Below are positions 6,517-15,761 of a DNA stretch of 32,765 bases, in pieces (the first letter of the stretch is position 1; every line of letters begins with the position of its first letter). A program made the position numbers and the translations under genes. The DNA comes from Acidobacteriota bacterium (GTDB taxonomy: Bacteria > Acidobacteriota > Terriglobia > Bryobacterales > Bryobacteraceae). The notes below the pieces were generated by a model that was given only the letters and a program-made list of their open reading frames with translations, ran no database searches and was not told the DNA's origin. The DNA lies in assembly GCA_018268835.1 (NCBI GenBank), contig JAFDVU010000071.1:1-32765 (forward strand), read 5' to 3'.

Positions 6517-7212
6517 ATGAAGATTCTCAGGTTATTCCCAGGCATCGCGTCGGCCGCCCTGCTGCTGGCGCTATCCGTCCCAGGATTCGGCGGGACGATC
6601 GCAAACGGCTCCTTTGGGTTTAACAGCACCGGAGGGCTCATCACCTATACCCCGAACGGCTCGATCCTCAACGCAAGCACGATCACGATTCCGACGCCGA
6701 ACGCGAGCAGCGGTTGCGGCGTCGCGATGAACGTTTGTGAGCAGATCACTTCGATTCCGCCCACCTACCTCACGCTCCAGAACGATTTCGCTGCGGGTGG
6801 AAACACGCCGCTGCACGTAAACGACGATGTCACATTCAGTAGCTACACGTTCGATCTCACGCTCGTGGCGCTTCCGGTCTTCCACTTCACCGGCCAGAAT
6901 TCGGACCGCTTCACCTTCACCGCCACCGGAGGGTTGAAAAACACCGCCTCGCTCGCCAACTCGGACTTCCTGAACCTGGCCTACTCGGGGATGTTCTCCG
7001 ATTCCCTGGGCTTCTACAACACAGCGCCAGGATCGCTATCGCTAACCTTCACACAGTCGGGTGGCGCCACCGGTGCCGTAACCTATTCCGGCACGTTTGC
7101 CACCCCGCCGCTTCCCACATCGGGGGTTCCCGAACCGGAAACCATGGCGATGGTGGGCGGTGCGCTGATCGGCTTGGGCATGCTGGGCCGCAAGCGGCTG
7201 GCCCGCCGATAG
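6517..7212 (+). CDS. PEP-CTERM sorting domain protein
   Basis: This is an exported protein of 231 residues. The N-terminal signal peptide is LFPGIASAALLLALSVPGFG. The mature region is rich in Thr, Ser, Asn and Gly and probably beta-structured. The C-terminus is a clear PEP-CTERM tail: VPEPETMAMVGGALIGLG followed by MLGRKRLARR, i.e. the Val-Pro-Glu-Pro motif, a hydrophobic helix and an Arg-rich end. In this system exosortase recognises the tail, and the proteins are linked to exopolysaccharide or the cell surface. No exosortase gene lies in the window. A GGAGG at 6496-6500 is rather far (16 bases) from ATG 6517. The function of the mature part is unknown. Confidence 0.88.
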   Translation: MKILRLFPGIASAALLLALSVPGFGGTIANGSFGFNSTGGLITYTPNGSILNASTITIPTPNASSGCGVAMNVCEQITSIPPTYLTLQNDFAAGGNTPLHVNDDVTFSSYTFDLTLVALPVFHFTGQNSDRFTFTATGGLKNTASLANSDFLNLAYSGMFSDSLGFYNTAPGSLSLTFTQSGGATGAVTYSGTFATPPLPTSGVPEPETMAMVGGALIGLGMLGRKRLARR

Positions 7213-7237
7213 TCCGAGTTACACCACAGACAGGCGC

Positions 7238-7278
7238 AAAGGCCGGCGCACGCAGCGTGCTCCGGTCTTTCGCATTTT
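7238..7278 (+). terminator. Intrinsic terminator of the PEP-CTERM gene
   Basis: A long stem pairs AAAGGCCGG (7238-7246) with CCGGTCTTT (7262-7270) and GCAC (7248-7251) with GTGC (7257-7260). There is one C/T mismatch and a 5-base loop. T-rich sequence (CTTTCGCATTTT) follows. It lies 26 bases after the stop codon. Confidence 0.7.
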
Positions 7279-7318
7279 CCCGCAGCTTTCCGCGTCGAGA
7301 CGTGTTCTGCTAGTTAGC

Positions 7319-9961
7319 ATGAAAGTCTTCGCCCTTCTCTCTCTTGGGGCGCTCGCTGTTTCCGCCGCGGTCCGGGTTCCGGTAGCCTTTGAGCCCAATC
7401 GGGGGCAGTGGGGCGCTGGTCCTGAATTTCTGGCGCACGCGGCCGGCTACACCGTGACCTTGCGCGGCGGCGCCGCCGAGTTCCTCTTTCGAGGAGCGCG
7501 TGTCAGCGCCCGGCTGGCGGGTGCCCGCGCCGCGCGTCCTTCCACGGAACACCCCCTGCCGTTCACCAGCACCTACCTGGTGGGCCCCTCATCCCGCTGG
7601 AGACGCGATATCCCCGCATTCGGCGCGGTGCGCTACGCGGGAATCTATCCGGGGATCGACGTGCGCTACTACGGTGCGGCCGGAAGCGTGGAGTACGACT
7701 TTGAGGTGGCGGCGGGCGCCGATCCCGGGCGCATCCGGCTGGACATCGCCGGCGCGCGCCGTGTATCGCTCGATGAAGGCGGCGACCTGCTCATCGAAAC
7801 CCCCGCCGGCACGCTGCGGCAGCGGCGCCCCGTGGCCTACCAGGAAACCGGCGGCGCACGCCGCGATGTGGCCGTGCGATACGTGCTCAGTGGGAATCGC
7901 GTGAGCCTGCGGCTGGGCGAGTGGGACCGGCGGCGGACGCTGGTGATCGATCCGGCCCTGACCTGGGCGGGTTACACCGGCACCGCGCAGAACACGATGT
8001 ACGACGACGCGCAATCGGTGGCGGTGGATGCGACGGGCAACGTGTATGTAGCCGGGATCACGCTCTCCGGCTACGGCGACGACGACACCTTCGTCGTAAA
8101 GATGGATCCGAACGGCAACGTGCTGAACCGCGTGACCATCGGAGGAGACGGCAACGACGACGGCTATGGCGTCGCGGTGGATTCCACGGGAGCGGTATAC
8201 GTGGTGGGTGCGACGAGTTCCTCCCCCTACTACTGGCAGATTTCGACCACTTACGAAGGGCTGGGCACGGATGCGTTTTACGCCAAGATCGACCCGACCT
8301 TCAGCAACTACGTGTACGCCGGCTTCTTCGGCGGCGGATCCACCGACGCGGCCTACTCCTGCATGGTGGATGCTGCTGGCAATTTGCATTTCGGAGGACA
8401 GACCGCTTCGCCCAACCTTCCCGTGACGCACAGCGCGCCGCAGCCGGCCCAGGCGGGCGGGTGGGACGGTTTCATCGCCAAGATGGATCCCAACGGCAGC
8501 CTGGTCTACTGCACCTATCTCGGCGGATCCGGGGACGATTACGTTTACTCGGTCGGGGCCGACGCCGCGGGCAATATGTTCGCCGCCGGTCACACCGGAT
8601 CCACTAACCTGGCGGCGACCGGCGGGGCGCTGCAGCAGAGCGCGCAGGGCGGCGTGGACGCTTTCGTGGCGAAGTACTCGGCGGCAGGCGCCCTCGCCTG
8701 GCTCACCTACCTGGGCGGCAGCGGCGACGACGAGGCCACCAGCCTTGCGGTGGACGCGTCGGGCGCGGTGGTGGTCGTGGGCGGCACGGCATCCACCAAT
8801 TTCCCCACGGCCGCGCCCTACCAGCCGGCCAGCGCCGGCGGCGCGCGCGACATGTTCGTCAGCAGGATCAGCCCCGACGGCAACAAGCTGCTGTGGTCCA
8901 CCTACCTGGGCGGCAGCGGAGACGACCTGGCCAATTCCGTGGGACTGGACGCCGCGGGCAACGTCTACATCGCGGGGAGCACCGCTTCCACCAATTTCCC
9001 GAACAGCTCTGCGTGGCAGACCTCGAACAAGGGCGGCACCGACGGCACCGTGAGCGAGCTTTCCGCCGACGGGTCGCAGTTGGTCTTCTCCAGCTACCTG
9101 GGCGGAGCGGCCACCGATTACGTGAATTCGCTGGCACTGAACTGCACGGCGGGGCTGGTGGTGGCGGGCAGTTCGCAATCCACGAACTTCCCTTCAACGC
9201 TGGGCAGCGCGCCCGCTCTCTCCTACTCGCAGGGGGCGGCGATCGGTTTCGTAGCCAAGGTGGCGGCGGGGACGGCGTCGCCCACCATCGCGACCGGCGG
9301 CATTGTGAATGCGGCCACGAGTTCGGCTTCGCCCGTGTCTCCGGGATCGCTGGTGAGCATCTACGGCACCAGCCTGGCGGGATCCATCGGCGGCGCCGCA
9401 TCCACTCCGCTGCCGAATTCGCTCAACGGAGTCACCGTTACGGTAAACGGGGCGACCGTGCCGCTACTGTACGTGAGCCCGGGGCAGATCAACTTCCAGT
9501 TGCCGTTTGAGACGGCGCCCGGCACGGCGAGCGCCACGGTAACCAGCGGGTGCGGTCCCAGCGTGGCAGTGAGTTTCCCGGTGGCCGCGGCGGCGCCCTA
9601 CCTGCTGCTCGGCGCCGGCGGCGATGCCCTGGTGCAGAACCAGGACTACAGCTTCAATTCGCCATCCAACCCGGCTCCCAAGGGCAGTATTGTGACTGTC
9701 TACCTGATCGGCATCGGACCGCTGGATAAGCCGGTCGCGACCGGTGCAGCGACCCCGGCGGATCTCTTCCGCGCGACTCTGCCCTCCCACGCGCTGATCG
9801 GCGGCTTCGACACGAACATCAAGTTCCTGGGGATGACGCCGAATTTCGTTGGGCTGGCGCAGGCCAACCTGGAAGTGCCCAACCTCAGCCCCGGCAAGTA
9901 CCCGGTGGTGATCACGGTCAACGGCGTGGACAGCAACGCGGCCACGATGTACGTAAAGTAG
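7319..9961 (+). CDS. Secreted SBBP beta-propeller protein with Solibacter-type C-terminal module
   Basis: The product is 880 residues, with a short signal peptide (VFALLSLGALAVSAA). Residues ~20-215 match the N-terminal domain common in SBBP proteins (FEPNRGQWG, TYLVGP, YAGIYPGIDVRYYG, YDFEVAAGADP). Residues ~225-650 hold about seven SBBP (beta-propeller) repeats of the type TYLGGSGDD...AVDAxGNVYVAG and STNFP. From ~651 the chain carries the TIGR03437-like module (GGIVNAATSSASPVSPGSLV, then SIYGTSLAG and YVSPGQINFQLPFE). The protein probably acts outside the inner membrane as a binding or adhesion scaffold; no catalytic motif is visible. The same C-terminal module occurs in the gene at 11670. 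Confidence 0.9.
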   Translation: MKVFALLSLGALAVSAAVRVPVAFEPNRGQWGAGPEFLAHAAGYTVTLRGGAAEFLFRGARVSARLAGARAARPSTEHPLPFTSTYLVGPSSRWRRDIPAFGAVRYAGIYPGIDVRYYGAAGSVEYDFEVAAGADPGRIRLDIAGARRVSLDEGGDLLIETPAGTLRQRRPVAYQETGGARRDVAVRYVLSGNRVSLRLGEWDRRRTLVIDPALTWAGYTGTAQNTMYDDAQSVAVDATGNVYVAGITLSGYGDDDTFVVKMDPNGNVLNRVTIGGDGNDDGYGVAVDSTGAVYVVGATSSSPYYWQISTTYEGLGTDAFYAKIDPTFSNYVYAGFFGGGSTDAAYSCMVDAAGNLHFGGQTASPNLPVTHSAPQPAQAGGWDGFIAKMDPNGSLVYCTYLGGSGDDYVYSVGADAAGNMFAAGHTGSTNLAATGGALQQSAQGGVDAFVAKYSAAGALAWLTYLGGSGDDEATSLAVDASGAVVVVGGTASTNFPTAAPYQPASAGGARDMFVSRISPDGNKLLWSTYLGGSGDDLANSVGLDAAGNVYIAGSTASTNFPNSSAWQTSNKGGTDGTVSELSADGSQLVFSSYLGGAATDYVNSLALNCTAGLVVAGSSQSTNFPSTLGSAPALSYSQGAAIGFVAKVAAGTASPTIATGGIVNAATSSASPVSPGSLVSIYGTSLAGSIGGAASTPLPNSLNGVTVTVNGATVPLLYVSPGQINFQLPFETAPGTASATVTSGCGPSVAVSFPVAAAAPYLLLGAGGDALVQNQDYSFNSPSNPAPKGSIVTVYLIGIGPLDKPVATGAATPADLFRATLPSHALIGGFDTNIKFLGMTPNFVGLAQANLEVPNLSPGKYPVVITVNGVDSNAATMYVK

Positions 9962-10009
9962 GGTCCGGACAGGAGCGTCAAGGCAGGGGCCGGCAGGTGA
10001 TAATAGGGT

Positions 10010-11278
10010 ATGCGTCTACACCGTGCGCTTCCACTCATCCTCGCCGGCGCCCTGGTGCTTCCGGCGCAGACCCTGGAGCCGAAAGACGTCCGTGACATCG
10101 CCAAGGCCGGCACCAACGCCCTGCCGCGGCTCGGCGAACTGCTGAGTAACCCGGATACCGCCATCCGGATCGAGGCGGTAAAACAGATCACGGACATCGG
10201 CGGGCTGGCCAGCCTGGACCTGCTCATTAAAGCGACTCATGACAACGACAGCGAGGTGCAGGTCCGCGCCGCCGACGGACTGGTGAACTTCTACCTGCCA
10301 GGCTACGTGCGCAGCGGCTTCGCGGCCTCGATCTCGCGCGTCGGCGGCTCGGTGAAGGGGCGGTTCACGGACACCAACGACCAGGTGGTCGATCCCTTCA
10401 TCACGGTGCGGCCGGACGTGATCGACGCCATTGGCGCGCTGGTGGCCGGCGGCAACGGCATGCCTGTGCGCGCGGAGGCGGCGCGCGACGTCGGCATCCT
10501 GCGCGGCAAGGCGGCAGTCCCGCAGTTACTCGCCGCGCTGCGCACCAAGGATACCGACGTGCTCTACGAATCGCTGATCGCGCTCCAAAAGATCCGCGAT
10601 GAATCGGTGGGGCCGCGTATTGTCTTCCTGCTGCGCGATCCGGAGCCGAAGGTACAGATCGCGGCGGTGGAGGCAATGGGGTTGTTGCGCAATATGCAGG
10701 CCGTTCCGGACCTGCTCGGCGTGCTGCGCGACACCAGGAACGACAAGGTCCGCCGCTCCGCCCTGGGCGCGCTGGCCATGCTGCCCGATCCCAAGAGCCG
10801 GCCGGTCTTCCAGCAGTACCTGTCGGATAAAGACGATAAGCTGCGCGCCGCAGCGGCGGAAGGCTTCGCGCGCCTGCGCGATCCCAACGACATGGCCACC
10901 ATCGACAAAGCCTGGCAGGGCGAGGGCAAGACACCGCCGCGCCTGGCCGACGCCTTCGCTTTGGTGATGCTGGGGCGCCTGGAATTGAGCGAGTTCAGCC
11001 CCCTTCGCTACCTCATCGACAACCTGAATTCGAGCGCATACAAGGGCGTCGCCGAGCCGTACTTAATCGAGTTGGCGCGCCAGCAGCAGGTGCGTGAGGC
11101 GCTCTATCCGGCGATTGCGGGGGGAACGAAGGACGAGAAGATCGGGCTGGCGCACGTGCTGGCCGCGAGCGGCGACAAAGCCAGCCTCCCCTATCTGCAG
11201 AAGCTGAGCAACGACACGGATTCCGCGGTCGCCAGTGAAGGGGTGCGTGCGATGAGGAACCTGCAGGCGAGACTTTGA
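10010..11278 (+). CDS. Exported HEAT-repeat protein
   Basis: The product is 422 residues with a signal peptide (RALPLILAGALVLPAQT). It is then almost wholly alpha-helical repeats of the HEAT / PBS-lyase type: IRIEAVKQITDIG, VQVRAADGLVNFY, VRAEAARDVGILRGKAAVPQ, VQIAAVEAMGLLRNMQAVPD, VRRSALGALAMLPDPKSRPV, LRAAAAEGFARLRDPND and AVASEGVRAMRNLQ. HEAT solenoids mediate protein-protein contacts, so a periplasmic scaffold role is likely, but the partner is unknown. It starts 48 bases after the SBBP protein gene on the same strand and may be co-transcribed with it. The start codon is set by the signal peptide; no strong ribosome site is seen. Confidence 0.85.
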   Translation: MRLHRALPLILAGALVLPAQTLEPKDVRDIAKAGTNALPRLGELLSNPDTAIRIEAVKQITDIGGLASLDLLIKATHDNDSEVQVRAADGLVNFYLPGYVRSGFAASISRVGGSVKGRFTDTNDQVVDPFITVRPDVIDAIGALVAGGNGMPVRAEAARDVGILRGKAAVPQLLAALRTKDTDVLYESLIALQKIRDESVGPRIVFLLRDPEPKVQIAAVEAMGLLRNMQAVPDLLGVLRDTRNDKVRRSALGALAMLPDPKSRPVFQQYLSDKDDKLRAAAAEGFARLRDPNDMATIDKAWQGEGKTPPRLADAFALVMLGRLELSEFSPLRYLIDNLNSSAYKGVAEPYLIELARQQQVREALYPAIAGGTKDEKIGLAHVLAASGDKASLPYLQKLSNDTDSAVASEGVRAMRNLQARL

Positions 11279-11305
11279 ACGGGGCAGACGGCACGCCCGC
11301 CCCGT
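11279..11305. terminator. GC hairpin between convergent genes
   Basis: ACGGGGC (11279-11285) pairs with GCCCCGT (11299-11305) across a 13-base loop. It lies in the 46-base gap between two converging genes and may stop transcription from both sides, although no T-tract follows. Confidence 0.35.
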
Positions 11306-11324
11306 CCGGAAAACGAGGAGAGCG

Positions 11325-11534
11325 CTACTTCGCTTTCTTCTGCTTCTGCTGACCGACGCGGACCTTGAAGTGCAACTGCTTGGCTTCCTGGAACGCCTTG
11401 TGGTCGTGGCGCGCCACGGCGTCGGCAAGGTACTTGTCGACGCTTGCTTCCTTCGGCAGCACGGCCATCACCGTGAAATTCTCATTGCAGGTAGGGCAGA
11501 AGGGCCGGAAACGCTTCACATTCGGAATTGCCAT
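11325..11534 (-). CDS. Small CxxC-containing hypothetical protein
   Basis: The product is 69 residues, basic at its C-terminus (VGQQKQKKAK), with a single CPTC motif near the N-terminus (RFRPFCPTCNENFTVMAV) that could bind metal as half of a zinc knuckle or act in redox. I do not know the family. The reasons to treat it as real are an ordered amino-acid composition, a natural ATG and a position that exactly fills the gap between flanking genes. TAAACT and TATAAG boxes lie immediately before the ATG on the minus strand, so the message might be leaderless or nearly so. No Shine-Dalgarno site is seen. Confidence 0.6.
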   Translation of the reverse strand: MAIPNVKRFRPFCPTCNENFTVMAVLPKEASVDKYLADAVARHDHKAFQEAKQLHFKVRVGQQKQKKAK

Positions 11535-11669
11535 AACTTATACAGTTTACCACGCGAATTCGGCGACTTTGGAGGCCAGGCCAGTCACAACCCCTCACAA
11601 CCCCGATTGATCAGGCTCAGGAGGAGCATCGTGGTGTAAAATGCCGGAGATCCGCCTCGGAGGGAGACC

Positions 11670-13610
11670 ATGTCGCGAGACTTTCGCTCGGGAACGTGGA
11701 TTGCGTCCATTGCTCTGCTGGCATCCGGGTTCGTGTCCGGGCAGACGAAGCCGGGTTCGGCCCTCAGCCTCGACGGCCTCACCGTCTACGATTCCACCAA
11801 CAACATTACCTGGCTGGCCGACGCGAATCCGGCGGCCGCCAACCGCTTCACGCTTCCGCTCTGCACCGCGACCGGGGCGGAGCCGTGCGTGAACGCAAAC
11901 GGCTCGATGGACTATGTGTCCGCCGCGGCGTGGGTGAAGGCCATGAACGCCGCCAACTATCTCGGGCACAACAACTGGCAACTGCCGGCCACACCGCCGC
12001 TCGATCGCGGCTGCACCAAGACAGGGGCCAACGGCAACTCCTTCGGCTACGGCTGCACGGCGAGCGCTCTCGGATCTCTATACTACAACACCCTGGGGCT
12101 CAAAGCGCCGAACACTGCCGTTCCGATTTCCGCCGGCGCCGCCGGTCCATTCAGCAACCTGCAGCCCTATCTGTACTGGTCGCAAACGAACGCCGGCTCG
12201 AACGGGAACAACACGTTTTCCTTTGATACCGGGTGGCAGGGCGCGAATACCCCGACACACGTCATGTACGTGCTCCCGATGATTCCTGGCAAACTGCCGG
12301 GGACGCCGCCCGCCAACGGCCAGGGGCTGCAGGTCAATCCCGGCGGACAGACTGTGTACGACCCCGTCTCGAACGTAACCTGGCTCGCGAACGCGAATCT
12401 GGCCGCATCCAACGCCTTCGGACTGGCGCCTTGCCAGGGACCGGCCACGCCTTCGATCTGCGTGAATCTGGACGGCGCCCTGAATCTGGAATCTGCCAAC
12501 CAGTTCATCGCGAACATGAACAGCGACCACGGCACCGGCTATCTCGCGCAGAAGAACTGGCAACTGCCGCCGGTCGATCCGGGCTGTTCGGGGTGGGATT
12601 GCGGGAGCGCCCGCAATCCCATGGGCGAACTCTTTTACGGGCAGTTCGGCCTGAGCAGGGGCATGTCCGCCGTCACCACGCCGGAGACCGCGGTGGGACC
12701 GTTCCACAATGTCCAACCGTACCTGTATTGGTCCTGCCAGGCCGCGTCGATCCAGGATCCGTGCCAGGCCGCCGGGCCGGTCACGAATCAGGAGTGGAGT
12801 TTTTCGTTTGGGAACGGCTTCGAAGGTACCGATGTCCTGCTCAACAACCTGTTCGTGACCGCGTACTTTGCAGGCACTCGCGCCGAGGCGTCCGGTCCGG
12901 TGATCGCCGAGGTTGCCAACGCGGAAGGCGAAAGCCCCGTCATCGCTCCGAATACGTGGGTGGAGATCAAGGGGGCCAATCTCGCGCCGACGGGAGATTC
13001 GCGCATCTGGCGGGCGTCGGATTTCACCGGCGATCAGATGCCGTCGCAATTGGATCACGTCGGCGCCACGGTGAACGGCCGAAGCGCCTATGTCTACTAC
13101 ATCAGCCCCACGCAAGTGAACATCCTCACGCCGCCGGATGCTTTGGCGGGGCCGGTGCAGGTGCAGGTGACGAACAACGGTGCCGCGGCGTCCGGTTTCA
13201 CGGCTCAGGCGCAGCCTCTGTCGCCGTCATTCTTCGTGTTCAACGGCGGACCGTACGTCGCGGCTGTCCATGCCAACGGAGCCTTGATCGGCCCCACGGC
13301 GTTGTATCCGGGAGCCACAACTCCCGCCCGGCCGGGCGAGACCATTCTGCTCTACGCCAACGGGTTTGGACCGGCCAGCGTACCGGTGACGAGCGGGTCC
13401 ACGGTGCAGTCGGGGACGCTGTCGCCGCTGCCCGCGGTGCAGATCGGCGGTGTCGCGGCGACGGTTCAGTTCGCGGGTCTGGTGGCGCCCGGGGAATTTC
13501 AGTTCAACGTGGTGATCCCGCCGTCGCTCGGGGACGGCGATCAGGCGATCGCCGCGACCTATGGAGGAATCTCCACCCAGACAGGCACGCTGATCGCGAT
13601 TCACAAGTGA
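11670..13610 (+). CDS. Secreted tandem DUF1566-like protein with Solibacter-type C-terminal module
   Basis: The product is 646 residues with a signal peptide (WIASIALLASGFVSGQT). Two tandem copies of a DUF1566-like domain follow, residues ~30-190 and ~215-375. Both contain TVYDxxxNxTWLAxANxAAxNxF, a KNWQLP/NNWQLP motif, Cys pairs and QPYLYWS. From ~408 the TIGR03437-like module begins (VIAEVANAEGESPVIAPNTW, then VYYISPTQVNILTPPD and LLYANGFGP). DUF1566 domains occur in surface and fimbrial-associated bacterial proteins; no enzyme activity is established. A GGAGGGAGA site just before ATG 11670 fixes the start. It is probably exported and extracytoplasmic. Confidence 0.87.
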   Translation: MSRDFRSGTWIASIALLASGFVSGQTKPGSALSLDGLTVYDSTNNITWLADANPAAANRFTLPLCTATGAEPCVNANGSMDYVSAAAWVKAMNAANYLGHNNWQLPATPPLDRGCTKTGANGNSFGYGCTASALGSLYYNTLGLKAPNTAVPISAGAAGPFSNLQPYLYWSQTNAGSNGNNTFSFDTGWQGANTPTHVMYVLPMIPGKLPGTPPANGQGLQVNPGGQTVYDPVSNVTWLANANLAASNAFGLAPCQGPATPSICVNLDGALNLESANQFIANMNSDHGTGYLAQKNWQLPPVDPGCSGWDCGSARNPMGELFYGQFGLSRGMSAVTTPETAVGPFHNVQPYLYWSCQAASIQDPCQAAGPVTNQEWSFSFGNGFEGTDVLLNNLFVTAYFAGTRAEASGPVIAEVANAEGESPVIAPNTWVEIKGANLAPTGDSRIWRASDFTGDQMPSQLDHVGATVNGRSAYVYYISPTQVNILTPPDALAGPVQVQVTNNGAAASGFTAQAQPLSPSFFVFNGGPYVAAVHANGALIGPTALYPGATTPARPGETILLYANGFGPASVPVTSGSTVQSGTLSPLPAVQIGGVAATVQFAGLVAPGEFQFNVVIPPSLGDGDQAIAATYGGISTQTGTLIAIHK

Positions 13611-13641
13611 GCGCTTCGGGCGGCAGTGCCCCCGGCATGCC

Positions 13642-15741
13642 CTACTCGATGAAATCCGCCGGATTGGTGCTGGCGAGTTCGATCCAGCCCTGCTGCGGGA
13701 CGGCGTCCATGGGCAGCCCTTCCTGCCACAGGGAGAACTGGAAGCGCACGCCCTGGCCCTTCCCGATCCCGGCGACGGCGAGCGGGAGTTTCGCCTCCAG
13801 CACGCGCGCGAAGGCGCACTCCACCTGCCCGCTGCCGCGCACCCGCGCACCGTCGAAGGCGATGGTGGCATCCGCGGGCGGCGTGCCGTCCAGCGCCTGC
13901 AGGTTGAAGCGCACCTCCATGCCGTTGAGCTCCATCTCGACTCCCGGCCGGAAGTCGATGCGCACGAAAAGGCTGGCGCCGTCGCTGCCGTAGTGCACCT
14001 CGTGCACCAGGAATTTCTTGCCGTGCATGGATCCGCTGCGCTCGTCGACCCGATACAGCCCGGCGCCCAGCCATTCGAAGTAAGAGGTCACTTCGCCGTC
14101 GATCACTGGGGTCAAAGCCGCTGCGGGCGGGATGCGTTCGTCGCGCGCCGCGATGCGCAGGATGGGGCGCGAGAGTTCCTCGGGCGGGGTCAGTCCGAGG
14201 AAGCGGTAGACGTTGGCCAGGTGGCTGCGGTAGAGCTGATCGAACTCGATGCGGTTGGCCGAGTCGTGCTCCGGGCCGTACCACCAGCACCAGTCGCTGC
14301 CCTCGGCGATGAGCAGTTCCTCCAAGGCCAGGCGGCGGAGATCCTCGGACACGCCGGTCGCGGCTTCGTAGGTGGAGCGCGCGCGCAGGAGTTGCGTCCA
14401 GGCTTCGTTGTCCTCTTCGGCGCCGATCCACACGTCGAAGTTGGCGTTGATCCACGAGCCGGGGAAGATGTGGTTGAGCGGCTCGGGCGCCAGCAACCGC
14501 AGACCCTCGCTCACCGTGACCGCCTCCATCCCGCCGTCCTCGGAGATGCGGCGGTAGAGTTCGCGCAGGAAGGGCCGGCCGTTGCGGTAGTAATACTCCC
14601 AGGCATTCTCGCCATCGAGGATGATGGGCACCAGCGCGTCCCGCCCGGCGGCGAGGATGGCGGAGGAGTTTTCGCGGATGCGTGAAAGAAAGTCCGCCGC
14701 GGCCTGCGCCGGGTCCATCTTCGAATAGACGAAGCCGATCAGATCGCTCATGAAGTGGTCGCGGAAGATCACGCGCAGCGCGCGTCCCCCCTGGCGCCAC
14801 TCGTAGGGGCGGTAGAGCTGGTCCACCGGGACGGCGTACTGTTTCGTGCGGTTGAGCACGCCGCTATCGGTGGCGGTCCACTGGAAGCCGATCTCCGCGG
14901 CCAGCGCGAACACTTCGTCGGAGACCGAGCCTTCGCTCGGCCACAGCCCGACCGGCGCGACTCCGAAATGCTGCTCGATGTAATCGCGGGCCAGCGTGAG
15001 TTGCCGGCGCGCGTCCTCGGGATGGCGGAAGCGCGGCGGCAGCGGAACGTTGGGATGGGATACGCCGGCGATATTGGAATCGCACAGCAGCGGCAGGATG
15101 GGATGGTAGTACGGGGTGGTGGAGATTTCGATCTGTCCGGCGCGCGCCAGGCGGGCGTACTCGGGCAGCACCTTGCCAACGATCTCGCGCTGCTTGCGGC
15201 CCATCCGCTGCTGATCGTCGAGCGTGAAGTTGCGGCCGCGCGCGAGCCATTCCCGGACCTCGGCGTCGTGTTCCTGAAACTCCTCGTCGAACCAGGCCAG
15301 TTGCGACCACATCTGTACGTCGCGGAATTCCTGCGCGCCGAAGAGATTGCGCCCGCCGCCGCCCGCCTGCGTGTTGCGCGCGTCGAACAATTCGCCGTAG
15401 CGCGGATAGCGGTGAATCATGTGGTGCGGGTCGCTGTAGAAGCTGTGCTTGAGCAGGAAAGCTTTTTCGTCGGCCGTGAGCGACTCGGCGGGCTTGAGCG
15501 CCAGCTCCAGGAAGGGGTCGTGCGCCTCGCCCGCGGCATACTCTTCCACCTGCGCCATCATCGAGGGCACCAGGTTGAAGGTCTGCCGCACCTTGGGGAA
15601 CTCTTCCAGGACGTGCACCATCCCGTAGTAGTCCTTGAGCGCGTGCATGCGCGTCCAGGGTAGCTTGTACTCGCCCGAATCAAGGTCCTTGTAAAAAGGC
15701 TGGTGCATGTGCCATAGGAAGCACAGGTAAATGCGTGGCAT
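13642..15741 (-). CDS. Glycoside hydrolase family 57 protein
   Basis: The product is 699 residues with no signal peptide, so probably cytosolic. The GH57 conserved regions are present in order: HMHQP at residues 11-15; GLWPSEGSVSDEV near 262-274, whose Glu is the candidate nucleophile; FRDHFMSD near 323-330, with the candidate acid Asp; and ILDGENAWEYYYRNG near 372. GH57 enzymes act on alpha-glucans (amylase, pullulanase, 4-alpha-glucanotransferase or branching activity). The exact specificity cannot be read from sequence. The extra ~200-residue C-terminal part looks beta-rich. It starts 20 bases after the phosphoesterase gene upstream and may share its message. No other glycogen genes are nearby. 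Confidence 0.9.
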   Translation of the reverse strand: MPRIYLCFLWHMHQPFYKDLDSGEYKLPWTRMHALKDYYGMVHVLEEFPKVRQTFNLVPSMMAQVEEYAAGEAHDPFLELALKPAESLTADEKAFLLKHSFYSDPHHMIHRYPRYGELFDARNTQAGGGGRNLFGAQEFRDVQMWSQLAWFDEEFQEHDAEVREWLARGRNFTLDDQQRMGRKQREIVGKVLPEYARLARAGQIEISTTPYYHPILPLLCDSNIAGVSHPNVPLPPRFRHPEDARRQLTLARDYIEQHFGVAPVGLWPSEGSVSDEVFALAAEIGFQWTATDSGVLNRTKQYAVPVDQLYRPYEWRQGGRALRVIFRDHFMSDLIGFVYSKMDPAQAAADFLSRIRENSSAILAAGRDALVPIILDGENAWEYYYRNGRPFLRELYRRISEDGGMEAVTVSEGLRLLAPEPLNHIFPGSWINANFDVWIGAEEDNEAWTQLLRARSTYEAATGVSEDLRRLALEELLIAEGSDWCWWYGPEHDSANRIEFDQLYRSHLANVYRFLGLTPPEELSRPILRIAARDERIPPAAALTPVIDGEVTSYFEWLGAGLYRVDERSGSMHGKKFLVHEVHYGSDGASLFVRIDFRPGVEMELNGMEVRFNLQALDGTPPADATIAFDGARVRGSGQVECAFARVLEAKLPLAVAGIGKGQGVRFQFSLWQEGLPMDAVPQQGWIELASTNPADFIE

Positions 15742-15761
15742 GGGATTGTCGCTTTTATGCC

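Noticed and set aside
7589..9178. Long minus-strand frame opposite the SBBP protein gene
   Set aside because: High-GC shadow frame with no recognisable domain. The plus-strand frame has clear propeller repeats and a signal peptide.
8000..9250. Regular DNA repeats that could suggest a repeat array or CRISPR
   Set aside because: They are codons of the SBBP beta-propeller repeats, imperfect and in frame, with no spacer/repeat structure.
14755..15663. Plus-strand frame opposite the GH57 gene
   Set aside because: Shadow frame; the minus strand contains all GH57 conserved regions.
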